Positions 27,985 to 36,357 of a stretch of DNA of 64,000 bases are shown piece by piece. The notes under the pieces are model-generated. The model saw only the letters and a program-made list of their open reading frames with translations, ran no database searches and was not told the origin of the DNA. Origin of the DNA: Asaia bogorensis_B (GTDB lineage Bacteria; Pseudomonadota; Alphaproteobacteria; Acetobacterales; Acetobacteraceae); the NCBI RefSeq assembly GCF_900465315.1, contig NZ_UBIX01000013.1. One strand, 5' to 3'. The number at the start of each line of letters is the position of its first letter. The stretch's first letter is position 1. The translations under genes were made by a program, and so were the position numbers.

Positions 27985-29457
27985 ATGCGTCAGACGATAC
28001 GCTTCTATCTCGGGGAACGCCTCGTCAGCCTGAGTAATATCGCCCCCGACACAACCTTGCTGGACTGGCTGCGCCATGAGGGGCGTACCGGCACGAAGGA
28101 GGGATGCAACGAGGGCGATTGCGGGGCCTGCATGGTGATCGTGGCGCGGCTGCGTCAGGGCAGGCTTGCGGTGAAGGCCGTCAATGCCTGCATCCAGCTG
28201 CTGCCCATGCTGGACGGTGCCGCTGTTTTCACAATCGAGGATATCGGGACACCGGGAGCGCTCCACCCCGTGCAGGAGGCCATGGTAGCGCTCAACGGCG
28301 CCCAGTGCGGCTTCTGCACGCCGGGTTTTGTGATGTCGATGGTGGCGTATCGTCAGGCCGAAGGCGCATCGGATGACGATGCTGCGATCGATGCAGCGCT
28401 ATCGGGCAATCTGTGTCGCTGCACGGGTTACGCGCCCATCGTCAAGGCAATGAAACAGGCGCTTCTGGCTCCTCCTGCAGCCTTCGAGCAGAGGGTGGCA
28501 GAGATGAAAGAGCGCCTCCACGTGTTGGCAGACGGTCAGGATGTGCTGATCGAGCATGAGGGCAGCAGTCTTTTTGTGCCCGCCACGGCGGAATCCCTGG
28601 CGCTACGGCTGATCTCGTTCCCGGATACGGTGATCGTGGCCGGCGCGACGGATGTAGGGCTCTGGGTGACCAAAGCCATGCGTCCTCTGCCACGCGTCGC
28701 GTTCATCGGGCGATGCGCGGATCTGTTGCGTCTGGAGACGGGCGCCCAAGGCCCCTCTGCCAAGGGCCTTTATGTCGGGGCTGCCGTCACCTACGAGGAG
28801 GCGCGCGAGGCGCTTTCGCGGATTCTACCCGACTTCGGCGTGCTGATTGGTCGAATCGGCTCCACACCGATCCGGAACAGTGCGACGCTCTGCGGCAATA
28901 TTGCCAATGGTTCACCGATTGGCGATGGGCCACCTGCGCTGATTGCCGCCGGGGCAATCCTGCATCTGCGTTGCGGCGATGAGAGACGGGATATGCCGCT
29001 TGAGGCGTTCTTTCTGGCCTATGGCAAGCAGGACCGCCGACCGGGCGAGTTTGTCGAGGGTGTGAGCGTACCAGCACCGCTGCCGGGAACATTCTATCGC
29101 AGCTACAAGATCTCCAAACGCTTCGATCAGGATATCTCTGCGGTTCTGGGCGCGTTTGCCCTGCGCTGCGACGCAAAGGGGCGTGTAATTGATGCGCGAC
29201 TGGCTTTTGGTGGCATGGCAGCCACACCATGCCGCGCCCATCACGCCGAAAAGGCCCTGATGGGTTCCCTGTGGAACGAGGACGCTCTGGAAGCTGCCCG
29301 CGAGGCCCTGTCGCTGGATTTCAAACCGCTGAGCGATATGCGGGCCAGTGCCTGGTATCGCCAGACGGTCGCTGCCAATCTGCTGACGCGGTTTTTCGAA
29401 GAGAGCCGGGGTGAGACCATGCGTCTCGCCAAGGCCGGGAGCCTGGCCCATGTCTGA
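27985..29457 (+). CDS. xdhA: Xanthine dehydrogenase small subunit (Fe-S and FAD)
   Basis: Oxidises hypoxanthine and xanthine together with XdhB. Residues 1-165 hold two [2Fe-2S] domains: GCNEGDCGACMV (plant ferredoxin type), then CGFCTPGFVMS and NLCRCTGY. Residues about 185-480 are the FAD domain with VIVAGATDVGLWV and TLCGNIANGSPIGDGPPAL. ATG 27985 has GAGGGGGG six bases upstream. It overlaps xdhB by eight bases. Confidence 0.96.
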   Translation: MRQTIRFYLGERLVSLSNIAPDTTLLDWLRHEGRTGTKEGCNEGDCGACMVIVARLRQGRLAVKAVNACIQLLPMLDGAAVFTIEDIGTPGALHPVQEAMVALNGAQCGFCTPGFVMSMVAYRQAEGASDDDAAIDAALSGNLCRCTGYAPIVKAMKQALLAPPAAFEQRVAEMKERLHVLADGQDVLIEHEGSSLFVPATAESLALRLISFPDTVIVAGATDVGLWVTKAMRPLPRVAFIGRCADLLRLETGAQGPSAKGLYVGAAVTYEEAREALSRILPDFGVLIGRIGSTPIRNSATLCGNIANGSPIGDGPPALIAAGAILHLRCGDERRDMPLEAFFLAYGKQDRRPGEFVEGVSVPAPLPGTFYRSYKISKRFDQDISAVLGAFALRCDAKGRVIDARLAFGGMAATPCRAHHAEKALMGSLWNEDALEAAREALSLDFKPLSDMRASAWYRQTVAANLLTRFFEESRGETMRLAKAGSLAHV

Positions 29458-31873
29458 TGTTCAGGGTCTCATGGACACGCCAATCGCCGGGTCAGGCAAA
29501 CACTCTGCCGCCGAAGGCGCAAGCCCGGGTTCGATGAAGCATGAAAGCGCCATTCTGCATGTAACCGGGAAGGCGCAGTATATCGATGACCTCCCCGAGC
29601 CCAAGGGGCTGCTGCATGTCGTGGCGGGGCTGAGCGAAAAAGCCCATGCCCGTCTTGTGTCGGTCGATCTATCAGCGGTGCGGGATTATCCGGGTGTGGT
29701 GCGCGTCATAACGGCGGCAGACATACCGGGAGAGAACCAGACCAGCCCGGTTCACGCCAATGACGAGCCCTTGCTGGCGATGGATCTGGTCCAGCATGTT
29801 GGTCAGCCCATCTTTGCCGTGGTGGCGACCGATCGTGCCATTGCACGCCGTGCGGTGCGTCTGGCGCGTATCGACTATGATGAACTGCCAGCACTGCTCG
29901 ATATCGACGCTGCGCGAGCCAATGGAAGCCCTCTGGTCTGGCGCCCGCTGACGATGGAGCGCGGTGCCGTTGGTCCCGCTCTGGAAAGCGCACCATGCAG
30001 GCTGAGTGGCTGCGTGACGATTGGCGGGCAGGAGCATTTCTATCTGGAGGGGCAGGTGGCTCTGGCCCAGCCGGGTGAGGCCGGCGAGATGCGGGTCTGG
30101 TCCTCCACCCAGCATCCCTCTGAAACACAGCATCTCGTGGCAAGTGTTCTGGGCCGCCCTCACCATCTGGTCACGACTGAAATCCGCCGCATGGGGGGCG
30201 GGTTTGGTGGTAAGGAGTCCCAAGCCAATGGATGCGCCTGCCTGGCTGCGCTTGCGGCAGAGCTGACCGGCCAGGCTGCCAAGATGCGCCTCGATCGTGA
30301 CGACGACATGATGATCACAGGCAAGCGTCACGATTTTCAGGTGCGTTACGATGTCGGCTTCACCAGTCAGGGCGATATTCTTGCCGTGGATATGGAGCTG
30401 GCGGCCCGTTGTGGCTGGTCGGCAGATCTCTCGGGGCCGGTGACGGACCGCGCCCTGTTTCACGCCGATAACGCCTATTACTACCCCGATGTGCGTTTCC
30501 GCTCACAGGCGCTCAAGACCAACACACAGTCCAATACGGCTTTTCGCGGGTTTGGCGGCCCGCAGGGCATCGTTGCTGCCGAGCGTGTGATTGAGGAAAT
30601 TGCGTTTGCCACCGGGCAGGACCCGCTCGATATCCGTCTGCGTAATGTCTATGGCACTGGTGAGCGCAATCTGACGCCCTATCACATGGTCGTCGAGGAC
30701 TCGATCAGCGATCTCGTCATGACGCAGCTGGCAGAGCGCTGCGATTATCGTCATCGCAAGGCGGCCCTCAGAGCGTTCAATGCAACCAGCCGCACGCTGC
30801 GCAAGGGGATCGCCCTGGTGCCAGTGAAGTTTGGCATCTCGTTTACGGCAACGCATTACAATCAGGCGGGTGCTCTGGTTCATGTCTATACCGACGGATC
30901 GGTGCAGGTGAATCACGGTGGGACCGAAATGGGACAGGGTCTGCACACCAAGATGGTGCAGATCGTCATGCAGGAATTTGCCCTGCCTGCTGACTCAGTG
31001 CGCATCACCGCCACGACGACCGGCAAGGTGCCCAATACCTCGGCCACGGCGGCATCATCTGGCGCAGATCTGAACGGCATGGCGGTGCTCGATGCCGTGA
31101 GCCAGATCAAGGGGCGCATGATCGCTTTTGCCGCTGAAAAATGGCAGGTTGCGCCCGAGGCAATTTCTTTCACGCCTGAGGGTGTCTGCATCGGGGACGA
31201 GTGTGTCAGCTTTCGTGATCTGGTGTGGCAGGTCTATTTTGCCCGTATTTCGCTGTCAGCCAGCGGTTTTTACAAGACGCCCAAAATCTCCTGGGATGCC
31301 GCAACGGGGCGTGGGCGCCCATTCTACTATTTCGCCTATGGTGCGGCCTGCGCTGAAGTCACGCTCGACCTACTGACAGGTGAGAACACGATAGACCGTG
31401 TGGATATTCTTCATGACGCGGGGCAATCCCTCAATCCGGCCATTGATATCGGCCAGATCGAGGGGGCTTTCGTTCAGGGCGCGGGATGGCTCACCACGGA
31501 AGAACTGGTCTGGGACGAGAAAGGCCGCCTGCGCACCCATGCGCCAAGCACCTATAAGATTCCAGCCTGCTCGGACCGACCGCATATCTTCAACGTGATG
31601 CTGTTGGAAGATGCCCCCAACCGTGAGGAGACGATCTACCGCTCGAAGGCCGTGGGCGAGCCTCCTCTGGTCCATGGCGTTGCGGTCTTGCATGCGCTGT
31701 CCGATGCGATTGCCAGCCTGGGCGACTACCGGCACTGTCCGGGGCTGGATGCACCCGCGACACCCGAGCGGCTGTTGCGCACCATCATGGCCATGAAGTC
31801 ATCTGTCGCCCAGTCGTCCGCTACCCGGCCGTCATCTGCTGCCGTGGGCGCCTCGACGGGAGAGAGCGCCTGA
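29450..31873 (+). CDS. xdhB: Xanthine dehydrogenase large molybdenum subunit
   Basis: The molybdopterin-binding catalytic subunit, 807 residues. Motifs: RRMGGGFGGKESQ, TAFRGFGGPQG, HGGTEMGQGLHTK, GQSLNPAIDIGQIEGAFVQG, and the catalytic Glu in KAVGEPPLVHG. ATG 29450 lies inside the end of xdhA with GGGAG upstream, so the subunits are translationally coupled. It works with the deaminases nearby in converting adenine and adenosine to urate. No uricase or urate-degradation gene is visible in the window. Confidence 0.96.
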   Translation: MSDVQGLMDTPIAGSGKHSAAEGASPGSMKHESAILHVTGKAQYIDDLPEPKGLLHVVAGLSEKAHARLVSVDLSAVRDYPGVVRVITAADIPGENQTSPVHANDEPLLAMDLVQHVGQPIFAVVATDRAIARRAVRLARIDYDELPALLDIDAARANGSPLVWRPLTMERGAVGPALESAPCRLSGCVTIGGQEHFYLEGQVALAQPGEAGEMRVWSSTQHPSETQHLVASVLGRPHHLVTTEIRRMGGGFGGKESQANGCACLAALAAELTGQAAKMRLDRDDDMMITGKRHDFQVRYDVGFTSQGDILAVDMELAARCGWSADLSGPVTDRALFHADNAYYYPDVRFRSQALKTNTQSNTAFRGFGGPQGIVAAERVIEEIAFATGQDPLDIRLRNVYGTGERNLTPYHMVVEDSISDLVMTQLAERCDYRHRKAALRAFNATSRTLRKGIALVPVKFGISFTATHYNQAGALVHVYTDGSVQVNHGGTEMGQGLHTKMVQIVMQEFALPADSVRITATTTGKVPNTSATAASSGADLNGMAVLDAVSQIKGRMIAFAAEKWQVAPEAISFTPEGVCIGDECVSFRDLVWQVYFARISLSASGFYKTPKISWDAATGRGRPFYYFAYGAACAEVTLDLLTGENTIDRVDILHDAGQSLNPAIDIGQIEGAFVQGAGWLTTEELVWDEKGRLRTHAPSTYKIPACSDRPHIFNVMLLEDAPNREETIYRSKAVGEPPLVHGVAVLHALSDAIASLGDYRHCPGLDAPATPERLLRTIMAMKSSVAQSSATRPSSAAVGASTGESA

Positions 31874-31917
31874 TCGACCTTGACCTGATCCGGCGCTGGC
31901 AACGCGAGGCGGTTGCC

Positions 31918-32709
31918 GTGCTCCGGATCCTCGTGGCCGACGCTGCTGGCTCGACCCCGCGTGAGGCCGGGGCGTTCATGCTGGTGTCTTACAACGCCCA
32001 GACAGGCACAATCGGTGGTGGAACGCTGGAATGGGAATGTCTGGCCCAGGCACGCCGGATTCTGAGCGGTGCCACCCTTGCGCAGGAGCATCGTTATCGT
32101 CTCGGACCCGAGGCCGATCAGTGCTGTGGCGGGGCTGTGACGATACGCTACGAACCGGTTTTCGATCTCGATCATGAATTGTCCTGCCTTGAGGCGGAAC
32201 AGGCGTCATGGCCTGTGGTGAGCCTGTTTGGCGCAGGCCATGTTGGCCGCGCCCTGGCCCAAGCGCTTTCCCCCCTGCCTCTGGCCTTGCGCTGGATTGA
32301 TTCACGAGTGGATGAATTCGGGCTCGTGCCCGAGGGTGTGACAATGAGCGTGACGCAGGATTGGGAGGCCGAACTCGCCTTGCTGCGCCCCGGTGATGGT
32401 GTGGTGATCATGACGCCCAGCCATACGCTGGATGCGCTCATCACGGCTGCCGCCCTTGAACGTGGCGATCTGGCCTATGTCGGCCTCATTGGCTCGCGCA
32501 CCAAGCGGCGCCGGTTCGAGGCCGGATTTCGTGCGCTGGGGATGGCACAGCACAGGATCGATACGCTGATCTGCCCTATAGGGCATCACGACGGCCCTTA
32601 CAGGATCCGTGACAAGCGTCCTTCGGTCATCGCTGCCCTCGTTGCGGCGGAGCTGGTCGTCAAACTCGTTCATGGCGACCATACGAGCAATGGGTGTGGT
32701 TCGTCATAA
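31918..32709 (+). CDS. xdhC: Xanthine dehydrogenase accessory protein XdhC
   Basis: Binds and sulfurates molybdenum cofactor and loads it into XdhB. The N-terminal XdhC domain has GSTPREAGAFMLV and IGGGTLEWE with CCGGAV; the C-terminal Rossmann part has VSLFGAGHVGRAL and YVGLIGSRTKRRRF. GTG 31918 is the first conventional start, but the frame is conserved upstream to a CTG at 31870 that overlaps the xdhB stop, with GGAGAG five bases before it. The family N-terminus (a helix before VLRILVADAAGS) fits the longer form, so the true start may be CTG 31870. Confidence 0.9.
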   Translation: MLRILVADAAGSTPREAGAFMLVSYNAQTGTIGGGTLEWECLAQARRILSGATLAQEHRYRLGPEADQCCGGAVTIRYEPVFDLDHELSCLEAEQASWPVVSLFGAGHVGRALAQALSPLPLALRWIDSRVDEFGLVPEGVTMSVTQDWEAELALLRPGDGVVIMTPSHTLDALITAAALERGDLAYVGLIGSRTKRRRFEAGFRALGMAQHRIDTLICPIGHHDGPYRIRDKRPSVIAALVAAELVVKLVHGDHTSNGCGSS

Positions 32710-32839
32710 GCAACGCAATGGCGGGAAGCCGACCATTGCCAGCCCACTGGCCCGACAAGCTGTGATCAGCCATCTGGCAACATCTGCGCGGCCTGGCCCG
32801 TTGAACCCACATCAATAACTTGTACCAAAGGAGACATTC

Positions 32840-33508
32840 ATGACCGGCCTTGGCCCCATACGCGGCGTGTTATTCGATATGGATGGGCTTTTGCTCGATA
32901 GCGAGACCCTGTCTCTCGATGCCTTTACCCTCGGTGCGCGTGATCTGGGCTATGACATGGATCATGAATTTGCGCGCCAGATGATCGGCTTGCCCGGTGA
33001 TGCCTGTGCCCAGTTGGTGATTGACAACTTTGGCCCGGATATTGATCTGGCTGCATTGTTCAGGAGACAGAATATCCGTCTGCATGAACTGGTGCAGGCG
33101 GGTAAACTCGTGCTGAAAAAAGGCGTGCTTCCGTTGCTGGAAATGCTCGATGCCAGCCAGCTGCCTCGTGCCATTGCCACATCCTCGGGGCGTGAGCGTA
33201 CCGAGGCGCATCTGCGTCATGTGGGGATATACGACCGGTTCGATGCCATCATCACGCGTGACGATGTGACCCGCGGCAAGCCGGACCCGGAGCCCTATCT
33301 GCGCGCTGCTGAGGCGATCGGGGTCGAGCCCGCCTATTGTCTGGCGCTCGAGGATTCCCACAATGGCGCCCGCGCGGCCCATGCTGCCGGGATAAGGGTC
33401 ATTGTTGTGCCTGACCTGATGGCCCCGAATGAGGAGATCACGGAGAAGGCCCATGCCATCATGAAGGATCTTCATGAGGTGTGCGACTTCATCAATCGCG
33501 CAGGCTGA
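32840..33508 (+). CDS. HAD-superfamily phosphatase (beta-phosphoglucomutase-like)
   Basis: A 222-residue HAD hydrolase: motif I FDMDGLLLDSE with nucleophile and acid Asp, motif II IATSSGRERTE, motif III RGKPDPEPYL, motif IV ALEDSHNGARAAHAAG. The cap domain is the helical type of the phosphoglucomutase/phosphatase subgroup. AAGGAGA precedes ATG 32840. The substrate is unknown and the neighbours give no clue. Confidence 0.9.
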   Translation: MTGLGPIRGVLFDMDGLLLDSETLSLDAFTLGARDLGYDMDHEFARQMIGLPGDACAQLVIDNFGPDIDLAALFRRQNIRLHELVQAGKLVLKKGVLPLLEMLDASQLPRAIATSSGRERTEAHLRHVGIYDRFDAIITRDDVTRGKPDPEPYLRAAEAIGVEPAYCLALEDSHNGARAAHAAGIRVIVVPDLMAPNEEITEKAHAIMKDLHEVCDFINRAG

Positions 33509-33611
33509 TTCTTCGCAGTTGAGGGGGCGGGCGAGGGATACTTACCTGTCCCTTGTCTGCCGTATTCGATTGAAGCTTGTCAGGGGGAGCGCGTCGCGCC
33601 CTCAGCCGATC

Positions 33612-33809
33612 CTAGTGACAGCCACCGCCCTTGCAGCCGGAGCATCCCCCGCAGGACTTGCCTTCCTTGGGTGTCGGGGCACCCGCCGCATGAGGGACAT
33701 GCAGGCCAAGCGCGGTTTTGATGCGGCGCGCATGGGCAGGAAACAGCCGGTTCAGCCAGAAAACCACGGCGACCACGATAACGACGATGACGATGAGTGT
33801 CTGGATCAT
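33612..33809 (-). CDS. Small membrane protein with cysteine-rich tail, FeoB-associated
   Basis: 65 residues: an N-terminal membrane helix (QTLIVIVVIVVAVVFWL), a basic stretch, and a tail KSCGGCSGCKGGGCH with four cysteines and a histidine. It starts five bases after the feoB stop, so it belongs to the feo operon. It resembles small FeoB-associated Cys-rich proteins; a role in handing on or sensing Fe2+ is inferred. Confidence 0.8.
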   Translation of the reverse strand: MIQTLIVIVVIVVAVVFWLNRLFPAHARRIKTALGLHVPHAAGAPTPKEGKSCGGCSGCKGGGCH

Positions 33810-33814
33810 GGGCC

Positions 33815-35677
33815 TTATCCGCTAAGGGCGACAGTCACATGATAGGTAAGAAACGACGCGAGATAAGCAAGTCCGAAAAGATAGGCCGCAGCACCAGCGA
33901 CGACTTTCCATGAACGCGTCTCACGCCGCATGACAGCAAGGGTGGAGATGCATTGCGGGGCATAGACATACCATGCCAGCAGCGAAAATGCTGTGGCCAT
34001 GCTCCAATGGGCGCTGAGTAACGGCAGTAGGGCACTTGCTGCACTGTCTTCATTGGCACCCAGCGCATAGACGGTTGCCAGCGCACTCACCGCCACCTCG
34101 CGCGCAGCAAGGCCGGGTATGAGCGAGACGCAGATCTGCCAGTTGAAACCGAGCGGGGCGAAAATTGGCAGCATCCAGTGCCCGATATGGCCAGCGAGGC
34201 TGTAATCGATCGCGGCTCCTGTGGCATTGGCGGGCGGGGCTGGGAAGCTTGAGAGCGCCCAGAGAAGCACGTTCAGGGAGACAATGATCGTGCCCACGCG
34301 GGAGAGGAACATGACCGCGCGCTGCCACAGGCCCAAGGCGACGCTTTTCAGATTGGGCGAGCGATAGGGGGGCAGCTCGAGCATCAGCGGATGCTCTTCG
34401 GATGCCACACCGCGTGTCATGAGGCGCGCGGCAACAATGCCGCTGAGAATGGCCACGAGGTAGAGCGCAAACAGCACGAGGCCCTGAAGGCCGAGAAAGC
34501 CAAGAACCGTTCGATGCGGCACGAAAGCGCCGATCAGAAGTGTATAGACCGGCAGGCGCGCTGAACAGGTCATGAGAGGCGCGATCAGGATTGTCACCAG
34601 ACGGTCGCGCGGGTTCTGTATCGTACGCGCCGCCATGATGCCCGGAATGGCACAGGCGAAGCTGGAAAGAAGCGGAATGAAGGAGCGTCCACTCAACCCA
34701 GCCAGAGCCATTACGCGGTCGAGCAGGAAAGCGGCTCTTGGCAGATAGCCCGTCTCTTCCAGGGTCAGGATCCAGAGGAACAGGATCAGGATCTGGGGGA
34801 GGAAAACGATGACGGTTCCTGCCCCGGCAAAAATGCCATCTGCCAGAAGGCTGCGCAAAAGCCCGGGCGGCAGGGGTGAGACCACCCACTGTCCCAGAGA
34901 GGCGATGCCGGCTTCCAGTGCATCCATGAGCGGCTGTGCCCAGGCAAAGACCGTCTGGAACATGAAAAACAGCACGACCAGCAGAATGATGGGCCCCCAG
35001 ACGGGGTGCAGGAACCAGCGGTCGAGCCTGTCAGCCAGCCGGTCGCCACGCAAAGTCCCTTCATTGGTATAGCGGGCAATAAGCTCGCCCGCCCGGGCAT
35101 GCAGGTCGATCTCTCTGCCGGGTGGGGGCGGGGTCAGGGTCTCGGTCTGATCCAGTGCCGCGAGAAGATGGCTCACACCGCTCTTGCGCAGGCTGATGGT
35201 CGGGATGATGGGCAGATCGAGCGCTGCGGCGAGGCCCGGCACGTCGATTTTGAGCCCGAGACGCTCGGCCTCATCCATCATGTTGAGCACGACCAGCATG
35301 GGGCGGCCCAGCTGCATGAGTTCGAGCAGAAAGCGCAGATGCAGCCGCAGATTGCTGGCTGAGACGACGCAGATGATCAGGTCAGGCTGTTTTTCGGAAG
35401 GATGACGACCCATGCAGACATCACGTGTGACATCCTCATCCGGGCTGGTGGCACTCAGGCTGTAGGCGCCCGGCAGATCGAGCAGGCGTACTGACCGGCC
35501 ATTGGGCGTCGTGAAATACCCTTCCTTGCGCTCGACCGTGACCCCTGCGTAATTCGCGACCTTCTGTTTGCTGCCGGTCAACTGGTTGAACAGCGAGGTC
35601 TTGCCGCAATTGGGATTGCCGACGAGGGCGGCACGCAACGGAACGGTCTCCGTTACGGTCGAGGTCACGGCATCCAT
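33815..35677 (-). CDS. feoB: Ferrous iron transporter FeoB
   Basis: A 620-residue inner-membrane Fe2+ transporter with an N-terminal G protein: G1 GNPNCGKTSLFN, G3 DLPGAYSL, G4 NMMD, then a helical regulatory domain and about ten membrane helices with two Gate-type repeats. Shorter than E. coli FeoB (about 773) but within the family range. It starts six bases after the feoA stop. Confidence 0.95.
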   Translation of the reverse strand: MDAVTSTVTETVPLRAALVGNPNCGKTSLFNQLTGSKQKVANYAGVTVERKEGYFTTPNGRSVRLLDLPGAYSLSATSPDEDVTRDVCMGRHPSEKQPDLIICVVSASNLRLHLRFLLELMQLGRPMLVVLNMMDEAERLGLKIDVPGLAAALDLPIIPTISLRKSGVSHLLAALDQTETLTPPPPGREIDLHARAGELIARYTNEGTLRGDRLADRLDRWFLHPVWGPIILLVVLFFMFQTVFAWAQPLMDALEAGIASLGQWVVSPLPPGLLRSLLADGIFAGAGTVIVFLPQILILFLWILTLEETGYLPRAAFLLDRVMALAGLSGRSFIPLLSSFACAIPGIMAARTIQNPRDRLVTILIAPLMTCSARLPVYTLLIGAFVPHRTVLGFLGLQGLVLFALYLVAILSGIVAARLMTRGVASEEHPLMLELPPYRSPNLKSVALGLWQRAVMFLSRVGTIIVSLNVLLWALSSFPAPPANATGAAIDYSLAGHIGHWMLPIFAPLGFNWQICVSLIPGLAAREVAVSALATVYALGANEDSAASALLPLLSAHWSMATAFSLLAWYVYAPQCISTLAVMRRETRSWKVVAGAAAYLFGLAYLASFLTYHVTVALSG

Positions 35678-35683
35678 CAGGGA

Positions 35684-35923
35684 TCAGTGATCGCGCTTGA
35701 GCGAGACGCGTGCAGCTTCGCCACGACGCAGGGCGAAGCAGGTGGAACCAAGACGAACGGCAATGGGGTCATGGCCGACCGGGCCGGTCGCGACGATCTC
35801 GACAGGTGCGCCCGGAATGAAGCCAAGCTCCCCAAGGCGCAGGGCGATCGGGTCATTTTCCGTGCGGGAAACGACCTGACTGATCACCGCGTGGGCGCCT
35901 TTGGGAAGGGAGTCGAGAGTCAT
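35684..35923 (-). CDS. feoA: Ferrous iron transport protein FeoA
   Basis: A 79-residue SH3-like protein that assists FeoB. Typical segments are RLGELGFIPGAPVEIV, then GHDPIAVRLGSTCFALRRGEAARV. First gene of feoA-feoB-small Cys-rich protein. The palindrome 36 bases upstream is a likely Fur site. Confidence 0.93.
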   Translation of the reverse strand: MTLDSLPKGAHAVISQVVSRTENDPIALRLGELGFIPGAPVEIVATGPVGHDPIAVRLGSTCFALRRGEAARVSLKRDH

Positions 35924-35958
35924 GGGTCAATACACCTGTAATCTGGGGCGAGACGCCC

Positions 35959-35973
35959 TGAGAACGCTTCTCA
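35959..35973 (-). promoter_or_regulatory. Fur-like operator upstream of feoA
   Basis: Perfect palindrome TGAGAA-CGC-TTCTCA, 36 bases before the feoA start. Its shape and position suit a Fur-family iron repressor; assignment to Fur rather than another regulator is inference. Confidence 0.6.
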
Positions 35974-36258
35974 ATTGCCTAGATAGTCTTTCATGTTTTC
36001 TTAGGGAAGGGGGAAGGGGTGAAATCCTTTGATACGCGAGCGGCCTCGCCCTGCACCCTGTACGAAAACAGTGCGTTCGCGGGACAAGGTTATCATGATC
36101 AACGAGAGACCATATCGACACGGTGACCGTGATAGCCCTGCGTTGCAGAATTTTCCGCCCCTCTCGTGCTCACAGGGGAGGGCTGCACGAACACTGCGGG
36201 GATGAGATGTGTGCGCTCAGGCGGTTGCCCATCTCGCTATTTTGATAGATCGTCGTAG

Positions 36259-36319
36259 TTGATTCTATGAAAACCAATATTTATTTTGGTGAACCTTAAA
36301 TTCGCTGCTCAAGAGCGAA
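36259..36319 (+). promoter_or_regulatory. Putative promoter and inverted repeat before the flavin halogenase-like gene
   Basis: TTGATT at 36259-36264 and TATTTT at 36282-36287 are 17 bases apart, four of six matching the consensus in each box. Downstream, TTCGCT (36301-36306) and AGCGAA (36314-36319) form an inverted repeat in the likely leader. The rest of the 434-base gap from feoA holds the Fur-like palindrome and nothing else recognised. Confidence 0.45.
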
Positions 36320-36357
36320 ATACTAAGTAACAATCCCCTCTGTATCGAGTGCGCGTC

